From contig JAKLPS010000008.1 of NCBI GenBank assembly GCA_022013695.1, forward strand, positions 1-64,000: a stretch of DNA of 64,000 bases, given 5' to 3'. A program made the position numbers and the translations under genes. Below the pieces are notes generated by a model. The model had not been told where the DNA came from, ran no database searches, and saw only the letters and a list, made by a program, of their open reading frames with translations. The stretch comes from Weeksellaceae bacterium (lineage in GTDB: Bacteria > Bacteroidota > Bacteroidia > Flavobacteriales > Weeksellaceae). Positions 18,563 to 26,134 of the stretch are shown here, in pieces. The number at the start of each line of letters is the position of its first letter. Position 1 is the stretch's first letter.

Positions 18563-19162
18563 ATGTTTACAGGAATCATAGAAGCGACGGGGAAAGTTGA
18601 GAAAATTGAGAGTAGGGAAAGCAACATCGATTTTACGTTGAGCAGCCCCTTCACAGAGGAGCTGAAAATAGATCAAAGCGTGGCGCACAACGGCTGTTGC
18701 CTGACGGTGGTCGCAATGACTGGGAATGCTTACAAAGTGACGGCGATCAACGAAACGCTGGAGAAAACGAATCTTAATTTTTGGAAAATCGGGACGGAAG
18801 TGAATTTGGAACGTTGTTTGCGCTTCGAAGGACGTTTGGATGGGCACATCGTGCAAGGCCACGTGGACAAAACGGGTGTGGTTGATAGCATCGAAAATAG
18901 GAACGGGAGTTATTCCATTACCATCAAGTATGATGAATCGGCTGAGTTTACAACTGTTCCGCAAGGCTCCATTACGGTGAACGGAATCAGCTTAACGGTT
19001 GCTGAGAGCGGCGTTGGCGGGTTTTCTGTGGCCATAATTCCGTACACCTGGGCGTTTACGAATATGAAAAACTTGCAGAAAGGCGATGTGGTCAATTTGG
19101 AGTTTGATATTATCGGAAAGTACGTTGCCAAATTATTAAAAAGTCAGAATGCCATTAAGTGA
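18563..19162 (+). CDS. ribE: Riboflavin synthase, alpha subunit
   Basis: 199 residues with the two lumazine-binding repeats of the family. The first opens MFTGIIEATGKV and contains AHNGCCLTVVAM, the second follows FEGRLDGHIVQGHVDKTGVV and contains GSITVNGISLTVAE. It dismutates two 6,7-dimethyl-8-ribityllumazine molecules into riboflavin. Its last 14 bases overlap the start of the histidine kinase at 19149. No FMN riboswitch is visible upstream; that space holds the repeat. Confidence 0.95.
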   Translation: MFTGIIEATGKVEKIESRESNIDFTLSSPFTEELKIDQSVAHNGCCLTVVAMTGNAYKVTAINETLEKTNLNFWKIGTEVNLERCLRFEGRLDGHIVQGHVDKTGVVDSIENRNGSYSITIKYDESAEFTTVPQGSITVNGISLTVAESGVGGFSVAIIPYTWAFTNMKNLQKGDVVNLEFDIIGKYVAKLLKSQNAIK

Positions 19163-20603
19163 TTATAAAGGTTATCGATTAAGAAACCGAGTTTTCATCG
19201 GCTTTCTTACGATTTGTATCCTGAGTGTGGTCACTTCGGCTGCATTATCTTTTATTATTTTGCGAGACAATGCCAAGATGCAGAGCAAAACCGATATGCA
19301 GAATAAATCCGAAGCGCTGATGGCGTCTTTGGACTATGCGCTGAGCCATTCTCAGGTTCATACCTACGATATTCCGAAGGTTTTGGAAAATAAGATCTAC
19401 GAAATTGCCGATATCAACAAGCACGACATCATTATTTACGATCTGCAAGGAAATTATCTCCTATCCAACAAAGATCCCAATCTCGTAGAGCAGAAGAAAA
19501 TGCCATCCCAGGTGCTGAAGGAAATCCGAAACAACGGAAAACAGTACGATGACAAGTCCTACGACGAAAAATTGGGTGCCAGCATCGTCTCCTCTTATAT
19601 GGTTCTGAAAAATAATATGCTGGAGGATATTGCGTATATCTACTTTCCGTATTATCATAACGAAAGTGCGTATATGGATGTTTTCAAGCATTATTTTGCT
19701 TATATTATTGGGGTTAATATTTTGATTACTCTCTTAAGCATTTGGCTCAGCTGGATTATTTCGAACAACCTTACCGAGGCCATTATCCGCTTTACATCGA
19801 TGATTAGCAGAATCAATCTGTTTGATAAAAACCTGCGCCCCATCAAGTATTATAAGAATGACGAGCTCAATGCGCTGGTGAAATCCTACAACAAAATGAT
19901 CGCAGAAATCGCCGATCAGAGGGAGCGATTGAGCTATATCGAGAAGCAATCTGCCTGGCAAGAAATGGCCAAACAAGTGGCACACGAAGTCAAAAATCCG
20001 CTGACGCCGATGAAGCTGATGATGCAGAATTTTGAACGAAAATTTGACGCCAACGATCCCAACATCGCCAACAAAGTTAAAAACCTGAGCGAGATCGTCA
20101 TTGGTCAAATCGAAGTGATCAGCAGAGTTGCCAATGCCTTTTCCGAATTTGCCCAGCTGCCGCAGAAAAATGACGTTGAAATTTCTTTGAAGACAGAGGT
20201 GATAAACGCGCTTTTAATCTTCAGCGACGAGAATATCTTTGTGCATGCCAGCCAGGACGATATTCCGATGAAAATCGACAAGGATTATTTGACCAGAATC
20301 ATTACCAATCTGGTGACCAACGCCAGCCAAGCAAAATCTGATCAGCGGAAATCTATCATCAATGTTGATCTGGAAAAGATTGAAAAACGAATCAAAATCA
20401 CCGTTCAAGACAATGGCGTTGGGATTCCCGCCGATAAGCTGGATAAAATATTCGATCCCAATTTCACTTCCAAAAACAGCGGAATGGGAATCGGCCTCAC
20501 GATGGTAAAACGGATGGTGGAGGATTACAACGGCACGATCACGGTGGTTTCTGAAGTGGACAAAGGCGCAACCTTCACGATTTCTATGCCTTCGAATTTA
20601 TAG
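19149..20603 (+). CDS. NtrY-like membrane sensor histidine kinase
   Basis: 484 residues. TM1 is about 15-38, a periplasmic sensor region about 40-180 contains IIIYDLQGNYLLSNKDP, TM2 about 182-204, and a HAMP-like stretch follows to about 255. HisKA carries phospho-acceptor His279 (EMAKQVAHEVKNPLTPMK). The HATPase domain shows NLVTNASQAK (N box), DNGVGIPADKLDKIF (G1) and SGMGIGLTMVKRM (G2). The ENPLTP-like H box is typical of NtrY/AtoS-type kinases that act on sigma-54 activators. No response regulator is next to it. The start overlaps ribE by 14 bases, and an ATG slightly downstream would lose little. Confidence 0.88.
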   Translation: MPLSDYKGYRLRNRVFIGFLTICILSVVTSAALSFIILRDNAKMQSKTDMQNKSEALMASLDYALSHSQVHTYDIPKVLENKIYEIADINKHDIIIYDLQGNYLLSNKDPNLVEQKKMPSQVLKEIRNNGKQYDDKSYDEKLGASIVSSYMVLKNNMLEDIAYIYFPYYHNESAYMDVFKHYFAYIIGVNILITLLSIWLSWIISNNLTEAIIRFTSMISRINLFDKNLRPIKYYKNDELNALVKSYNKMIAEIADQRERLSYIEKQSAWQEMAKQVAHEVKNPLTPMKLMMQNFERKFDANDPNIANKVKNLSEIVIGQIEVISRVANAFSEFAQLPQKNDVEISLKTEVINALLIFSDENIFVHASQDDIPMKIDKDYLTRIITNLVTNASQAKSDQRKSIINVDLEKIEKRIKITVQDNGVGIPADKLDKIFDPNFTSKNSGMGIGLTMVKRMVEDYNGTITVVSEVDKGATFTISMPSNL

Positions 20604-20606
20604 TAA

Positions 20607-21311
20607 ATGAAAGCTTTCCGTTTTCAACAATTTGATATTCAACAAAATACTGATGTTTTCCGAGTGGGAACGGATGCGGTTTTGCTTGGCGCTTTAGCCG
20701 ATGTTTCCGAAGCGAAAAATGTTTTAGAAGTGGGAACGGGAACAGGAATTATAGCATTAATGATTGCTCAGAGAGATCGCAAAGCGCAGATTTTGGCCAT
20801 CGATATCAATCCAGAAGCCGTCAACATTTCTCAAACTAATTTTTCCAATTCGCCTTTTGCAGAGAGGATCAAAAGTCAATTTCAGGATTTGAAAACTTTT
20901 GAAACCGAAGAAAAATTTGATGTAATCCTTTCCAATCCGCCTTATTTCGAAATTAATGCTTCCGGGAAAGATATTCTTGCAAGACAACAACTTGAACTGG
21001 ATTTTTCCGTTTTGATTCAGAAATCCAGTCAGTTGCTTTCTGAAAAAGGACTTTTCGCAGTCATCATTCCAGTGGAATCTGAAAAAGAATTCACTCAGAT
21101 TTGTTCAAAAAATAATCTATTTCTCCAAAGAAAAGTCAGCATCAAAGGCGTCAAAACCGCGAGACCGAAACGGCTTGTTTTAGAATATTCATCGGCGAAA
21201 TCGCAACCAAAAATCGAGAACTTTGTGATAGAAAAATCACCCAGAATCTACTCAGACGAATACTTTGAATTGACAAAAGACTTCCATCTTTTCCACAAAA
21301 AATCTCTCTGA
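20607..21311 (+). CDS. trmN6: tRNA1(Val) (adenine(37)-N6)-methyltransferase
   Basis: 234 residues, class I SAM methyltransferase of the YfiC/TrmN6 family, which methylates N6 of A37 in tRNA-Val. The N terminus MKAFRFQQFDIQQ and VFRVGTDAVLLGALA are the substrate-recognition segment. Motif I is LEVGTGTGIIAL (40-51), the catalytic motif is NPPY (110-113), and KGVKTARPKRLVLEY is the usual C-terminal strand. It starts three bases after the kinase stop codon, so the three genes ribE, kinase and trmN6 form one unit. It converges with the FtsE-like gene. Confidence 0.88.
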   Translation: MKAFRFQQFDIQQNTDVFRVGTDAVLLGALADVSEAKNVLEVGTGTGIIALMIAQRDRKAQILAIDINPEAVNISQTNFSNSPFAERIKSQFQDLKTFETEEKFDVILSNPPYFEINASGKDILARQQLELDFSVLIQKSSQLLSEKGLFAVIIPVESEKEFTQICSKNNLFLQRKVSIKGVKTARPKRLVLEYSSAKSQPKIENFVIEKSPRIYSDEYFELTKDFHLFHKKSL

Positions 21312-21343
21312 GATTTTCAGAAAGATTCTATAGTTTAAAAACA

Positions 21344-21373
21344 TTAGAATTTAATCTAACATCTAAATTCTAA
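21344..21373. terminator. Weak hairpin between converging genes
   Basis: TTAGAATTT and AAATTCTAA form a perfect 9-bp stem with a 12-base loop, placed between the stops of trmN6 and the FtsE-like gene. It is AT-only apart from one pair and lacks a strong T-run, so termination is uncertain. Confidence 0.4.
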
Positions 21374-21383
21374 TCTCTAACTT

Positions 21384-22094
21384 CTACTCAAAAAGTTCCG
21401 CTGTATCTAAAACCGAAACTTGCCCATTCTCGCAACGGATCGCCTCGCCAGGATAATTCTGAATCATGTGATAATCGTGCGTCGCCATCACAACAGCGCA
21501 ATGGTTTTCTTCTGCCAGATTTTTTAGAAGCGTCATAATATCGTTTGAGGTCTCCGGATCCAGATTTCCCGTCGGCTCATCCGCAAGGATCAGTTCCGGA
21601 TGGTTTAGCAAGGCTCTTGCGATGGCAGCCCGCTGCTGTTCCCCACCGGAAAGTTGATGAGGCATTTTGTGTTTTTTGGTTTTCATCCCAACGCTCGACA
21701 GAACTTCGTCTATTCGCTCTTCCATTTTCACTTTGTCTGTCCAGCCGGTGGCTTGCAAAACAAAAAGAAGATTTTTTTCGATGTTTCTGTCTGGCAGAAG
21801 TTGAAAGTCTTGGAAAACGATTCCCAATTTTCGTCTCAGGTTGGGAACGTCAGATTGTTTTAATTTTTTCAAATCGAAGCCCGCCACTTGTCCGTTTCCG
21901 CCTTGCAGAGGAAGTTGTCCGTAGAGAACTTTCAGAAGAGAACTCTTCCCAGAGCCTGTTTTCCCGATCAGGTAGCAGAATTTTCCTTTTTTGATATGCA
22001 GATCTACATCATTAAGAACGGTGAAGTTTTTCTGAACAATTTTTGCGCTACTAAGATCTATAATACTAACGCCCGGGTCATTTCTGTGCGGCAT
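21384..22094 (-). CDS. FtsE-like ABC transporter ATP-binding protein
   Basis: 236 residues, a single nucleotide-binding domain. Walker A is GKTGSGKSS (44-52), the Q loop is [13 protein letters not shown], the signature is [10 protein letters not shown], Walker B is [14 protein letters not shown] and the switch His is in VMATHDYHM. The strong LPDRNIEKN segment and gene size match FtsE, which with FtsX regulates septal peptidoglycan hydrolases. No ftsX or other permease gene adjoins it, so a LolD-like or other assignment stays open. It is separated from rpmH by a terminator. Confidence 0.8.
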   Translation of the reverse strand: MPHRNDPGVSIIDLSSAKIVQKNFTVLNDVDLHIKKGKFCYLIGKTGSGKSSLLKVLYGQLPLQGGNGQVAGFDLKKLKQSDVPNLRRKLGIVFQDFQLLPDRNIEKNLLFVLQATGWTDKVKMEERIDEVLSSVGMKTKKHKMPHQLSGGEQQRAAIARALLNHPELILADEPTGNLDPETSNDIMTLLKNLAEENHCAVVMATHDYHMIQNYPGEAIRCENGQVSVLDTAELFE

Positions 22095-22235
22095 AATTAC
22101 GATGATTGATGGTGAGATGACTGATAAGTGATTAAATCCGCTGTTTACTTCTCGGCGTAATCATCAGATAGCTTTTAATCCATCCAAAAATAATAAAAAC
22201 ATCTTGGAGGGACTTAATTTTTGGCAAATTTTAAC

Positions 22236-22275
22236 AACAAAAAATGTCTGAACATTGGTCCAGACATTCTTTTTA
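22236..22275 (-). terminator. Hairpin terminator after rpmH
   Basis: On the minus strand AATGTCTG, a 10-base loop and CAGACATT followed by TTTT form an 8-bp stem with a T-run, about 18 bases past the rpmH stop. Confidence 0.8.
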
Positions 22276-22293
22276 TATGATAATTTTTCGAAA

Positions 22294-22452
22294 TTATCTC
22301 TTAGCGCGCTGTGCGCTAACAGTTAAACTCTTTCTGCCTTTTGCTCTTCTGGCGGCCAACACTCGTCTGCCGTTTGGGGTGGACATTCTTTCGCGGAAAC
22401 CGTGTTTGTTTCTTCTTTTTCTCTCAGATGGTTGGAACGTTCTTTTGCTCAT
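22294..22452 (-). CDS. rpmH: 50S ribosomal protein L34
   Basis: 52 residues, below the cut-off of many ORF callers. The translation starts [20 protein letters not shown] and continues [19 protein letters not shown], the L34 signature, with a Bacteroidota-type extension [11 protein letters not shown]. It has its own promoter (22497-22526) and terminator. rnpA, its usual partner in many bacteria, is not next to it, and nothing around suggests the replication origin. Confidence 0.96.
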   Translation of the reverse strand: MSKRTFQPSERKRRNKHGFRERMSTPNGRRVLAARRAKGRKSLTVSAQRAKR

Positions 22453-22496
22453 CGCCGATATATTTAGTTCGTAATTACTGTTAAATTTTCAGATTG

Positions 22497-22526
22497 CAAA
22501 TATACAGCTTTTATTTTGTGCTACAA
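22497..22526 (-). promoter_or_regulatory. Promoter TTG-N19-TATATTTG for rpmH
   Basis: On the minus strand TTG (22524-22526) and TATATTTG (22497-22504) lie 19 bases apart. The leader before the rpmH ATG is about 40 bases. Confidence 0.7.
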
Positions 22527-22656
22527 CTTTTTTATAATAATTTTCAGTTATCATCTTTAAAAATAATTTAGCGGATCGATTAAATAAATATTTTCCCTAT
22601 TTTCTTAAAGTCTATCATTATCCTTAGATTTGTGTCAGAAAAATGAAGCTAAACTA

Positions 22657-23139
22657 ATGAAAAGCATTTCTATTTCTTTGAATATCATTTCCGGTTTGAT
22701 CTTGATTTTTGTTTGGATTTTTACCATCTTGAATTTTCAAAAGTTGCCGGAAATCATTCCAACTCATTTTAACTTTAGTGGCAAACCCGATGGTTTTGGA
22801 AGCAAAAATTCACTTTGGTTTTTGCTTGCGGTTGCAACGGCGTGTTGTGCATTGATGTTGTATCTTTCCAAAAATCCAAATTCTCCGTTACTCAATATCC
22901 CTACAAACCTAAAGGAAAATCCAAAAATCGGAAGATTGGTTGTCAATATTTTGAATTTTATTTTGATGCTGATGTTTGCAGATATCAACTACGAAAGTAT
23001 TGCGATCGCATTAGGCAAATCGAAAGAATCAAGTTCGGCAATTGGTTATTTGGGAGGCTCACTTTTGATTTTTATCATTGGAATGATGATTTATTCCGTC
23101 TCAATTTCTAATTCTCAAACCCGCAAGGATTCGCGATGA
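22657..23139 (+). CDS. DUF1648 membrane protein
   Basis: 160 residues from the ATG at 22657. A reading from 22630 would start inside the -7 box TAGATTTG (22625-22632) and is rejected. Four hydrophobic segments: about 5-25, 50-66, 90-108 and 129-147. The first is followed by the DUF1648 motif PEIIPTHFNFSGKPDGFGSK, with conserved His and Gly. Homologues include SdpI-type immunity proteins, but the SdpI C-terminal domain is missing here, so immunity is only a remote possibility. Its stop overlaps the waaA start by four bases (ATGA). Confidence 0.8.
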   Translation: MKSISISLNIISGLILIFVWIFTILNFQKLPEIIPTHFNFSGKPDGFGSKNSLWFLLAVATACCALMLYLSKNPNSPLLNIPTNLKENPKIGRLVVNILNFILMLMFADINYESIAIALGKSKESSSAIGYLGGSLLIFIIGMMIYSVSISNSQTRKDSR

Positions 23140-24395
23140 AATCTCTATACAATCTTTTCGTCCGGCTGATGATTTTCGGAATGAAGGTCTATTCAATCTT
23201 CGATTCCAAAACCAAAAAAGGAATCCAAGGTAGAAGGCTATCTCTGGAAATTGTCAAAAATGCTTTTTCACCAGAAGATAAAGTCCTGTGGATGCACGCT
23301 TCCAGCTTAGGCGAGTACGAGCAAGGTTTACCAGTTCTCGAAAAATTAAAAGAACAATTCCAAGATTATAAGGTTCTAATCACATTTTTCTCGCCATCAG
23401 GTTATGAAAATGTGAAGAAGAAAAAGCATATCGCCGATGCGATTTGTTATCTGCCTTTCGATAAAAAGAAAGATATTCAGGAATTTGTTTTTAGCTTCGA
23501 CTGCGAAATTTTCTTCACGGTAAAATATGATTATTGGTACAATCTTCTGAGCGAACTAAAAAATCGAGGAACAAAGATTTATGTGATTTCTGCCTTGTTT
23601 TATGAGCATCAGATTTTCTTTGAGAGCTACGGCAAATGGTTTGTGAAGCAACTGAAAAATAACGTCGATTGGTTTTTTCATCAAACCATCAAGTCTTCTG
23701 CTTTGGCAAAAAATATTGGATTGATAAATTCCTCCGTTTCCGGCGACACGAGATACGACCGCGTGAAACAATTTCTACAAAGAGACAATCACCTCGATTT
23801 TATAGAAGAGTTTAAAGGCGATCAGAAACTAATCGTTTTCGGAAGTTCTTGGCAAAGCGAGGAAGATATCGCCCAGCTTTTGGTCAAAAAACTTCCCGAA
23901 ACCAAATTTGCCATTGCGCCGCACGATTTGCACCGCGTTGCGCATCTACAGAAATTATTTCCAAACGCCATTTTGTACAGTTCGCTTTCCGATTCTGAAG
24001 CACTTCAAACTTCCAATTGTCAAATTTTGATCATCGACAGCATCGGAAAGCTTTCCAAATTATATTCTTACGCAGATCTGGCGGTTGTCGGCGGCGGTTT
24101 TCATTCGGCTGGGTTGCACAATATTCTGGAAGCGGCCGTTTACTCGGTTCCGGTCATTTTCGGAAGTCATTACAAGCAAAATCCCGAAGCCGAAGATTTG
24201 ATTGCGGCAAAGGGCGGCAAATGTTTCGACGATTTTGTGACGGCGGCAACCTTCATCGAGGAAATGATGAAGCAAGATCTGGCCCCGCAAGATGGCGAAG
24301 TTTCTTATCTGAAAGAAATGGCGAACAATGCGGGCGAATTCGTGCGTTCTCAGCCGAATGCCACAGAAATTATTTTGAAGAAAATCTTATCGTAA
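23136..24395 (+). CDS. waaA: 3-deoxy-D-manno-octulosonic acid transferase
   Basis: 419 residues, GT30 family, transfers Kdo from CMP-Kdo to lipid IVA at the inner membrane. Markers: an N-terminal hydrophobic/anchor stretch (SLYNLFVRLMIFGMKV), WMHASSLGEYEQGLPVLEKL with the catalytic Glu, FFSPSGYE, KYDYWYNLLSEL, VFGSSWQSEED, APHDLHRV and VGGGFHSAGLHNILEAAVYSVPVIFG. Its 3' end overlaps the 3' end of the converging gene at 24387 by nine bases. It makes the core-lipid A base on which the glycan operons at 7-13 kb may act. Confidence 0.93.
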   Translation: MKSLYNLFVRLMIFGMKVYSIFDSKTKKGIQGRRLSLEIVKNAFSPEDKVLWMHASSLGEYEQGLPVLEKLKEQFQDYKVLITFFSPSGYENVKKKKHIADAICYLPFDKKKDIQEFVFSFDCEIFFTVKYDYWYNLLSELKNRGTKIYVISALFYEHQIFFESYGKWFVKQLKNNVDWFFHQTIKSSALAKNIGLINSSVSGDTRYDRVKQFLQRDNHLDFIEEFKGDQKLIVFGSSWQSEEDIAQLLVKKLPETKFAIAPHDLHRVAHLQKLFPNAILYSSLSDSEALQTSNCQILIIDSIGKLSKLYSYADLAVVGGGFHSAGLHNILEAAVYSVPVIFGSHYKQNPEAEDLIAAKGGKCFDDFVTAATFIEEMMKQDLAPQDGEVSYLKEMANNAGEFVRSQPNATEIILKKILS

Positions 24396-25013
24396 AAAAC
24401 CTTGGCTTTTAATTTTTTTCACGATGAGTTCCATATCAGCGGGAATGTTTTCGCATTTCAACCAGTTGAAATCCAATCCGTTATTGATGCAGGTTTTTTC
24501 AAGATATAGATTTTCGTGGATTTGGAAATCGATATCAGTCAACAGTTCGTCGAATTCCATCCAATAATCTTCGTCCAGTTTTTTGATAGAAATCAAGGCT
24601 TTGAAGATTTTATTGATGAGATAGATGTAGAGTTTGTAAACGGTGTCGAATCTTTCAAATGATAATTGATAGTTATGCTCCAAAATTTTGTTGATCAAAA
24701 ATAAGTTCAAATAAACGTCACCGAATTTATCGGTTGTAACCTTCACGTGCTCTGTTATTTCGCCGCTGCTGCTCCTTATGAGCATTAGAAAATATTTTTG
24801 ATTGGCAATATATTTGCAAGCATAGGCGACATTTTTAATGATGTTTTCTTCCATTGCATTTCGTTTTTCGTCGACGGTTTCCGGATCGATGAGTTCGAAA
24901 TAAAGTTTCTTAGAGAGCAATCTGTCTTTTTTCAGCAATCGGAAGATCAATTTATCTTTTTCCGCGGGAGAAAACTCGCTCAGAGCCCGCTTGAATTCTT
25001 TTGAATATTCCAT
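24387..25013 (-). CDS. Uncharacterised 208-residue protein
   Basis: I do not recognise a named domain with confidence. The protein is soluble and helical, rich in Lys, Glu, Leu and Ile, with MEYSKEFKRALSEFSPAEKDKLIFRLLKKD at the start and no signal peptide or membrane segment. The shape (repeated Leu/Ile-rich helices, DYWMEFDELLTDIDF near the end) fits the small cytosolic helical proteins seen in flavobacteria. Its ATG shares one base with the stop codon of the GT2 gene upstream (TAATG), so it is translated with that glycosyltransferase. Confidence 0.7.
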   Translation of the reverse strand: MEYSKEFKRALSEFSPAEKDKLIFRLLKKDRLLSKKLYFELIDPETVDEKRNAMEENIIKNVAYACKYIANQKYFLMLIRSSSGEITEHVKVTTDKFGDVYLNLFLINKILEHNYQLSFERFDTVYKLYIYLINKIFKALISIKKLDEDYWMEFDELLTDIDFQIHENLYLEKTCINNGLDFNWLKCENIPADMELIVKKIKSQGFLR

Positions 25014-25765
25014 TAATTAAAGATTTTTGAATATTTGATAAAACCGTTCAATGCCCAATTCGCCGTGTAATACAGAGATTTGAGTGTAGAAAATTTCATA
25101 TAATCTTTGTAAACCAAATATTGGTCTTTCATTACATCTGACTTTTTTCGGGAGACGCTGTTGGGCAGCATTCTGTATCTGGACAAAGTTTTTTTCAAGG
25201 GTTTTCCTTGCGGGATTTTCTTCAAAAGTTCCAGCCACATCACGTGGTCTTCGCGTTTGGTACCTTCGGGGAAGTAGAATTTTCCAACTCTTTGGGAGTC
25301 ATACATCGAGGCTAAGAGTGATAATCTGCAGGTTTTCAGAAGATTATTAAAATCCACAATCGTATCTGCTTCGAAATCGCCTAAAATCGGATTTAGATTT
25401 TCATCACAGCGGGAATAAGTTGAGTAAGCCAATTCTGCATTTTCAGATTTCATAAAAGCGATCATTTCTTCGAGGAAATTGGGTTCCCAAAAATCGTCGG
25501 CATCCAGAAAAGTGATGAATCTTCCGGTTGCATTTTCGAGAGAAATGTTCCTAGCGTGTCCTGCGCCGCCATTTTTTTTAGTTTTAAATACCTTGAGTCT
25601 TGGGTCGTTTTGCTGTCTCAGAATTTCTACGGAATTATCTGTTGAGCAATCATCGGTAATCAGCCATTCCCAATCCTGGAAAGTTTGGTTGAGGACAGAA
25701 GCGATCGTTTCTTTCAAATATTTTGAAGAATTGTAGCTTGGTGTGATGATTGAAACTTCTGGCAA
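25013..25765 (-). CDS. Glycosyltransferase family 2
   Basis: 250 residues, GT-A fold. PEVSIITPSYNSSKYL, TDDCSTDNSVEIL, GGAGHARNISLENATGRFITF and the DxD-containing FLDADDFWEPNFLEEM are canonical, followed by REDHVMWLELLKK (the ED of the catalytic base) and SRYRMLPNSVSRKKS. It adds a sugar to an envelope glycan. It is the first gene of a two-gene unit with the unknown protein at 24387 and lies next to waaA, so a lipooligosaccharide role is plausible. Confidence 0.88.
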   Translation of the reverse strand: MPEVSIITPSYNSSKYLKETIASVLNQTFQDWEWLITDDCSTDNSVEILRQQNDPRLKVFKTKKNGGAGHARNISLENATGRFITFLDADDFWEPNFLEEMIAFMKSENAELAYSTYSRCDENLNPILGDFEADTIVDFNNLLKTCRLSLLASMYDSQRVGKFYFPEGTKREDHVMWLELLKKIPQGKPLKKTLSRYRMLPNSVSRKKSDVMKDQYLVYKDYMKFSTLKSLYYTANWALNGFIKYSKIFN

Positions 25766-25834
25766 CGGGATTTTTTACAAAGATAAAGATATAGACTTTA
25801 AGATAATAGATGAAAGATAAAAGACTTTGTGATG

Positions 25835-25862
25835 ATGACTTCGACTCCGCTCTGTGTTACAA
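25835..25862. repeat. Fragment of the GAGCGGAGTCGAAG intergenic repeat
   Basis: The stretch ATGACTTCGACTCCGCTCTGTG is, read on the other strand, a form of the short repeat (AGAGCGGAGTCGAAGTCAT) found between genes in many Bacteroidota. Only one copy is in the window. The rest of the 25766-26134 gap holds the second hairpin repeat and the leuS promoter, and I see no gene in it. Confidence 0.55.
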
Positions 25863-25937
25863 GTCTAATATGGACTGCTCTTTTATGATTTCAAATATTG
25901 TCGTTGATGGCAAATATTGCTTCGAAGCTCGGAATAT

Positions 25938-26025
25938 GCGCCCCGGCCTGAGTGGAGCTCTTTTTATTTTTTCTTTGGAAAAATAAAAAAGCGGGAACGG
26001 AGGACGGAAAAAGGCGCCCAAATAA
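25938..26025 (+). repeat. Hairpin-centred intergenic repeat, copy B
   Basis: Same block order as copy A at 18457: GCGCCCCGG...GAGTGGAGCTC on the left, an 11-bp stem TTTTTATTTTT / AAAAATAAAAA in the centre, then GCGGGAACGGAGGACGGAAAAAGG and GCGCCCAAA on the right. The outer blocks are conserved, while the stem sequence differs but still pairs, so base pairing looks selected or copied as a unit. Confidence 0.7.
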
Positions 26026-26061
26026 TTGTTATTGTTGAAAAGTGAATGCGAAAATTTAAAA

Positions 26062-26091
26062 TTGTCCATTTCTTTCAAAATCTTAACTTTG
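26062..26091 (+). promoter_or_regulatory. Promoter TTG-N19-TAACTTTG for leuS
   Basis: TTG at 26062-26064 and TAACTTTG at 26084-26091 with a 19-base spacer. This leaves a leader of about 35 bases before the leuS ATG at 26135. Confidence 0.65.
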
Positions 26092-26134
26092 TGACTCTTA
26101 AAAAATTATTCATTATTAATTCTTAGTTCATAGA

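Noticed and set aside
22294-22452. rpmH as a sign of the replication origin
   Set aside because: No dnaA, rnpA, gyrase genes or clustered DnaA boxes nearby.
22630-22656. An earlier start for the DUF1648 protein
   Set aside because: It would begin inside the -7 box and add a polar extension before the hydrophobic N terminus; the ATG at 22657 gives a normal membrane start.
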